NCBI RefSeq assembly: GCF_020905295.1
Contig: NZ_JAJJMM010000001.1
Span: 3,906,001 to 3,970,000, forward strand
Direction of reading: 5' to 3'
DNA from: Flavobacterium piscisymbiosum
GTDB taxonomy: Bacteria > Bacteroidota > Bacteroidia > Flavobacteriales > Flavobacteriaceae
DNA length: 64,000 nucleotides
In this document: positions 60,919-64,000 of the stretch, one piece after another
Position numbering within the stretch: position 1 is the first letter of the stretch
Layout: every line of letters begins with the position of its first letter
Program-made: the position numbers and the translations under genes
The notes under the pieces: model-generated
The model's input: the letters and a program-made list of their open reading frames with translations, nothing else
Database searches by the model: none
What the model was told of the DNA's origin: nothing

Positions 60919-63900
60919 TTATTTTTTATTCATTGCTTTTTCTAATTTGGCAAACAAAATGTAAAGTCCCGGAATTATTACCAGTCCAAAAACAGTTCCT
61001 ATAAGCATTCCTCCAGCGGCCGCAGTACCAATAGAACGGTTACCAACAGCTCCGGCTCCGGTTGCAATACACAACGGAATCAGTCCGGATATAAAAGCAA
61101 ATGAGGTCATAAGAATTGGCCTGAAACGAAGTCTCGCTCCTTCGATTGCTGCCTGTGTAATTTCGCGTCCTAATTTATTTTGAGCCATGGCAAATTCGAC
61201 AATTAAAATGGCATTTTTGGCGAGCAGACCAATCAGCATGACGAGTGCGACCTGAGCATAAATGTTGTTGTCTAAACCAACCATTAAAAGAGCGAGATAA
61301 GAACCAAATACTCCCACCGGCAAACTTAAAAGTACTGGAAACGGCAATAATAAACTTTCGTACTGAGCGGCAAGAAGGAGATAAACAAACAAAATACATA
61401 AAGCAAAAATGTAAATGGTTTGATTTCCGGACAGGATTTCCTCGCGAGTCATACCAGACCATTGCAGTTCAAAACGGCTTGGGAGTTTTTCTGCTGCAAT
61501 TTTCTCTACTGCTGCAATGGCTTCTCCTGAGCTGTAACCTTCGGCAGGTTCACCGTTGATCATTGCCGACATATACATATTATATCGCGTTAAAACCTCC
61601 GGACCATACACACGTTCCAGTTTTATGAAGGTAGAAAACGGAACCATTTCGCCGGCATCATTTTTTAGATACATATCAAGAATACTTTCAGGATTTTTTC
61701 TAAACTGCGGACTGGCCTGAACCATTACTTTGTACATTTGAGAAAAACGAATAAAGTTGGTCGCATAAAATGAACCCAGCATGGTCTGTAAAGTTGCCAT
61801 GGCATTGTCTACCGAAATTCCTTTTTTAGCGGCCAGATCATAATCAACATGAATTAGATATTGAGGAAAAGTCGCATCGAAACTGGTAAACGAATTCTGA
61901 ATTTCAGGTGAAGCATTTAATTCTTTTATAAAGTTTTTAGTGACTTCATCTGTATTGCTTATCGTTCCGCCGGATTTATCCAGTAAACGCATTTCAAAAC
62001 CGCTCGTATTTCCAAATCCCGGAACTGTTGGCGGAGCAAAAATTTCGATCTGTGCATCTGTAATGCCTTTTGTTTTCTCAGTTAGTAGCGCAATAAATTC
62101 ATTCACAGAAATATCACGTTCCTTCCAGTCTTTCAAATTAATCATTCCCATTCCGTAAGACGCTCCGGCGATTTCGGTAACGATACTATATCCTGCAAGG
62201 GTAGTAACGTTGTCGACACCCTTTATTCCTTTGGCAAGACGGGTTACTTCATCAAGGGCTTTTTCGGTACGTTCTACCGTCGCTCCCTGAGGTGTTGTTA
62301 CATTTACATACACCATTCCCTGATCTTCAGAAGGAATAAATCCGGAAGGTAAAAACTTGCTTGTTCCCCAGGTTAAGAAACAAAACAAAACCAGTAAACC
62401 AACGGTAACTACCGTACGATCTGCAAATTTTACAAGTACTTTAATGTATTTAGAAGTAACATTGTCAAACCATTTATTGAATACGTTGAAAAAACGATCC
62501 AGTAAAGAAGTTTTCTTTTTATTTGGATCATGTGCCTTAAGCATAATCGCACATAAAGCTGGGGTAAGAGTAAGAGCATTAATACCTGAAATCACAATAC
62601 TAATCGCCATAGTTAAGGAGAATTGCCTATAGAAAACCCCAACCGGACCGCTAAGGAAAGCTACGGGAATAAATACGGCAGCCATAACAATGGTAATAGC
62701 AATAACGGCTCCGGTAATTTCTTTCATAGCGCTAATAGTGGCGGGGAGCGGATCCATATGTTCTTCGGAAATTTTTACGTGAACGGCCTCGACGACGACA
62801 ATGGCATTATCAACTACAATTCCGATAGAAAGAACCAAAGCAAAAAGAGTTAGCAAGTTGATAGAGAATCCCATCATCGACATAAAGGTAAACGAACCAA
62901 TAAGTGCTACAGGCACAGCGAGAACAGGAATTAGAGTAGAACGCCAGTCCTGAAGAAAAATAAAAACAACAAAAGCAACCAGAATAAAGGCTTCTATAAG
63001 GGTTTTTATAACTTCATCGATGGAGGCATCAAGAAAACGGGATACATCATACGCAATGTTAAAATTCATTCCCGGAGGAAAAGAAGTGCCTTTAAGTTCT
63101 GCCATTTTTTCCTTTACGCTGGCAATAACTTCAGATGCATTAGAGCCTGGGCGCTGTTTCAACATGATTGAAGCTGAGGGTTTTCCGTCGGTTTTAGAAA
63201 CCATTCCGTAACTCATCGAACCGAATTCAATATTCGAAATATCTTTTAATCTTAAAATTGTTCCGTCAGAATTTGCTCTAAGCGGAATCTCTTCGTATTG
63301 TTTAGGCTCGAAAAATTTTCCTCCGTATTTTATAACATACTGAAGTTCATTGTTTAATTGTCCTGATCCTTCACCAACTTTACCCGGAGCAGCAGAGATG
63401 TTTTGTTTTTGAAGTGAACCAATAACCTCATTTGCCGAAATATTATACGAAAGCATTTTTTGAGGATCCAGCCATACACGCATCGAATATTCTTTCTGCC
63501 CCATGATTTCGGCACGGCCAACACCATCAATACGTTTTAGTTCCTGCAGAATATTAATATCAGTAAAATTGAAGATAAATTGTTCATCTTGAGTTTCATC
63601 TGTACTGGTAATATTCAGGTACATCAACATACTGTTTACCTCTTTTTCTGTAGTAACTCCGGCCCTGATTACCTCTTCAGGAAGTTCATCAAGTATGGTC
63701 GTTACACGGTTCTGTACGTTTACCGCCGCTAAATCGGGATCAGTTCCTACTTCAAAAAATACCTGAATCAGCGTTAAACCATCATTCGAAGTAACGGTCG
63801 ACATATACGTCATTCCGGGAACACCGTTTATGGCACGTTCTAACGGAAGCGCCACGGCATCGGCAGAAACTTCGGCATTTGCTCCTGTATATTTAGCCGT

Positions 63901-64000
63901 TACGGTTACAGAAGGCGGAACAATATCAGGAAATTGAGTTATAGGAAGCTGGAATAAGGCTAATATTCCAAGCAGTACTATCATAGCCGAGATGATTAAT
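60919..64000 (-). CDS. RND efflux permease (HAE1 family), 5'-truncated by window edge
   Basis: The frame is open to the window edge; the residues before the first Met (63984) read LIISA in frame, so the start is outside the window. At least 1026 residues are present. IGIVVDNAIVVVEAV provides the TM4 proton-relay Asp, which is followed by Asn where the first system has a second Asp. The last 45 codons are complete (TVFGLVIIPGLYILFAKLEK). It pairs with the TolC gene 3 bp behind it. The substrate range is not shown. Confidence 0.95.
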   Translation of the reverse strand, partial: LIISAMIVLLGILALFQLPITQFPDIVPPSVTVTAKYTGANAEVSADAVALPLERAINGVPGMTYMSTVTSNDGLTLIQVFFEVGTDPDLAAVNVQNRVTTILDELPEEVIRAGVTTEKEVNSMLMYLNITSTDETQDEQFIFNFTDINILQELKRIDGVGRAEIMGQKEYSMRVWLDPQKMLSYNISANEVIGSLQKQNISAAPGKVGEGSGQLNNELQYVIKYGGKFFEPKQYEEIPLRANSDGTILRLKDISNIEFGSMSYGMVSKTDGKPSASIMLKQRPGSNASEVIASVKEKMAELKGTSFPPGMNFNIAYDVSRFLDASIDEVIKTLIEAFILVAFVVFIFLQDWRSTLIPVLAVPVALIGSFTFMSMMGFSINLLTLFALVLSIGIVVDNAIVVVEAVHVKISEEHMDPLPATISAMKEITGAVIAITIVMAAVFIPVAFLSGPVGVFYRQFSLTMAISIVISGINALTLTPALCAIMLKAHDPNKKKTSLLDRFFNVFNKWFDNVTSKYIKVLVKFADRTVVTVGLLVLFCFLTWGTSKFLPSGFIPSEDQGMVYVNVTTPQGATVERTEKALDEVTRLAKGIKGVDNVTTLAGYSIVTEIAGASYGMGMINLKDWKERDISVNEFIALLTEKTKGITDAQIEIFAPPTVPGFGNTSGFEMRLLDKSGGTISNTDEVTKNFIKELNASPEIQNSFTSFDATFPQYLIHVDYDLAAKKGISVDNAMATLQTMLGSFYATNFIRFSQMYKVMVQASPQFRKNPESILDMYLKNDAGEMVPFSTFIKLERVYGPEVLTRYNMYMSAMINGEPAEGYSSGEAIAAVEKIAAEKLPSRFELQWSGMTREEILSGNQTIYIFALCILFVYLLLAAQYESLLLPFPVLLSLPVGVFGSYLALLMVGLDNNIYAQVALVMLIGLLAKNAILIVEFAMAQNKLGREITQAAIEGARLRFRPILMTSFAFISGLIPLCIATGAGAVGNRSIGTAAAGGMLIGTVFGLVIIPGLYILFAKLEKAMNKK

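Overview
The window looks like a chromosomal piece of a Flavobacterium-type Bacteroidota species. The DNA is AT-rich. Many products are lipoproteins with an acidic stretch after the lipobox Cys, typical of Bacteroidota surface lipoproteins. One enzyme carries a type IX secretion (T9SS) C-terminal sorting domain. Several promoters match the flavobacterial TAnnTTTG -7 box, and DUF4369-TlpA, LytS/LytTR and TonB/lipoprotein arrangements are present. I see no rRNA, tRNA, CRISPR array, intact insertion sequence or prophage.

Layout. (1) 1-6059: the 3' end of a TonB-dependent receptor, then a DUF5074/YncE-like propeller lipoprotein, three tandem paralogous PKD-like lipoproteins and a DUF4465 lipoprotein, closed by a strong terminator. 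This is a surface ligand-capture locus resembling BtuG/BtuH-type cobalamin loci; the ligand is not shown here. (2) 6089-9087: an NAD(P)H oxidoreductase divergent from an HxlR regulator, an MgtC-like membrane protein and a BamA/TamA-type barrel. (3) 9573-17377: a SAM-I riboswitch, a 32-codon micro-ORF, a TlpA thioredoxin, an APC permease, a class V aminotransferase, a VOC protein, a tandem UspA and a stand-alone FabH. (4) 17428-26417: a LytS/LytTR two-component pair, a membrane class III cyclase and a complete RND efflux operon. (5) 26799-30160: a lipoprotein-type malate:quinone oxidoreductase (Mqo) and proline dehydrogenase. (6) 30622-40086: a secreted T9SS GH27/36-like glycosidase, an M13 peptidase, a serine hydrolase with TPRs and a GH130 phosphorylase, all on the minus strand. 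(7) 40804-44536: a second, paralogous LytS/LytTR pair, secreted/OM proteins and a 56-aa membrane peptide. (8) 44615-46765: a phytanoyl-CoA-dioxygenase-like protein behind an orphan C-terminal domain of a contractile-injection-system tape-measure protein, and a GNAT gene broken by one in-frame TGA. (9) 47045-50751: a Crp/Fnr regulator, a PRISE-like reductase, a second HxlR gene divergent from a SnoaL-like protein, and a GreA/GreB-C-like protein. (10) 50845-55442: a glutamate-cysteine-ligase-like/amidoligase-like protein, a papain-like Cys/His protein, an acidic repeat protein and a solo MreB. (11) 55645-64000: a small lipoprotein, MsrA, GNAT, an MTA/SAH-nucleosidase-like protein, and a second RND system (TolC and permease) cut by the window edge.

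The intergenic DNA is rich in dispersed repeats: three copies of a ~130-bp element, clusters of short GTTCC-nnn-GGAAC hairpins, a perfect 31-bp inverted repeat pair, a nested hairpin with a 20-bp perfect stem, and 7-bp and 9-bp tandem arrays. There are also decayed genes: a GrpB C-terminal remnant, an unidentified fragment at 26502-26669, and the GNAT nonsense allele.

The most unusual items are the amidoligase-like/Cys-peptidase-like neighbourhood (50845-54160), the orphan injection-system domain paired with a dioxygenase, and the SAM riboswitch that precedes a Cys-x-x-x-Cys micro-ORF rather than a recognisable methionine gene.
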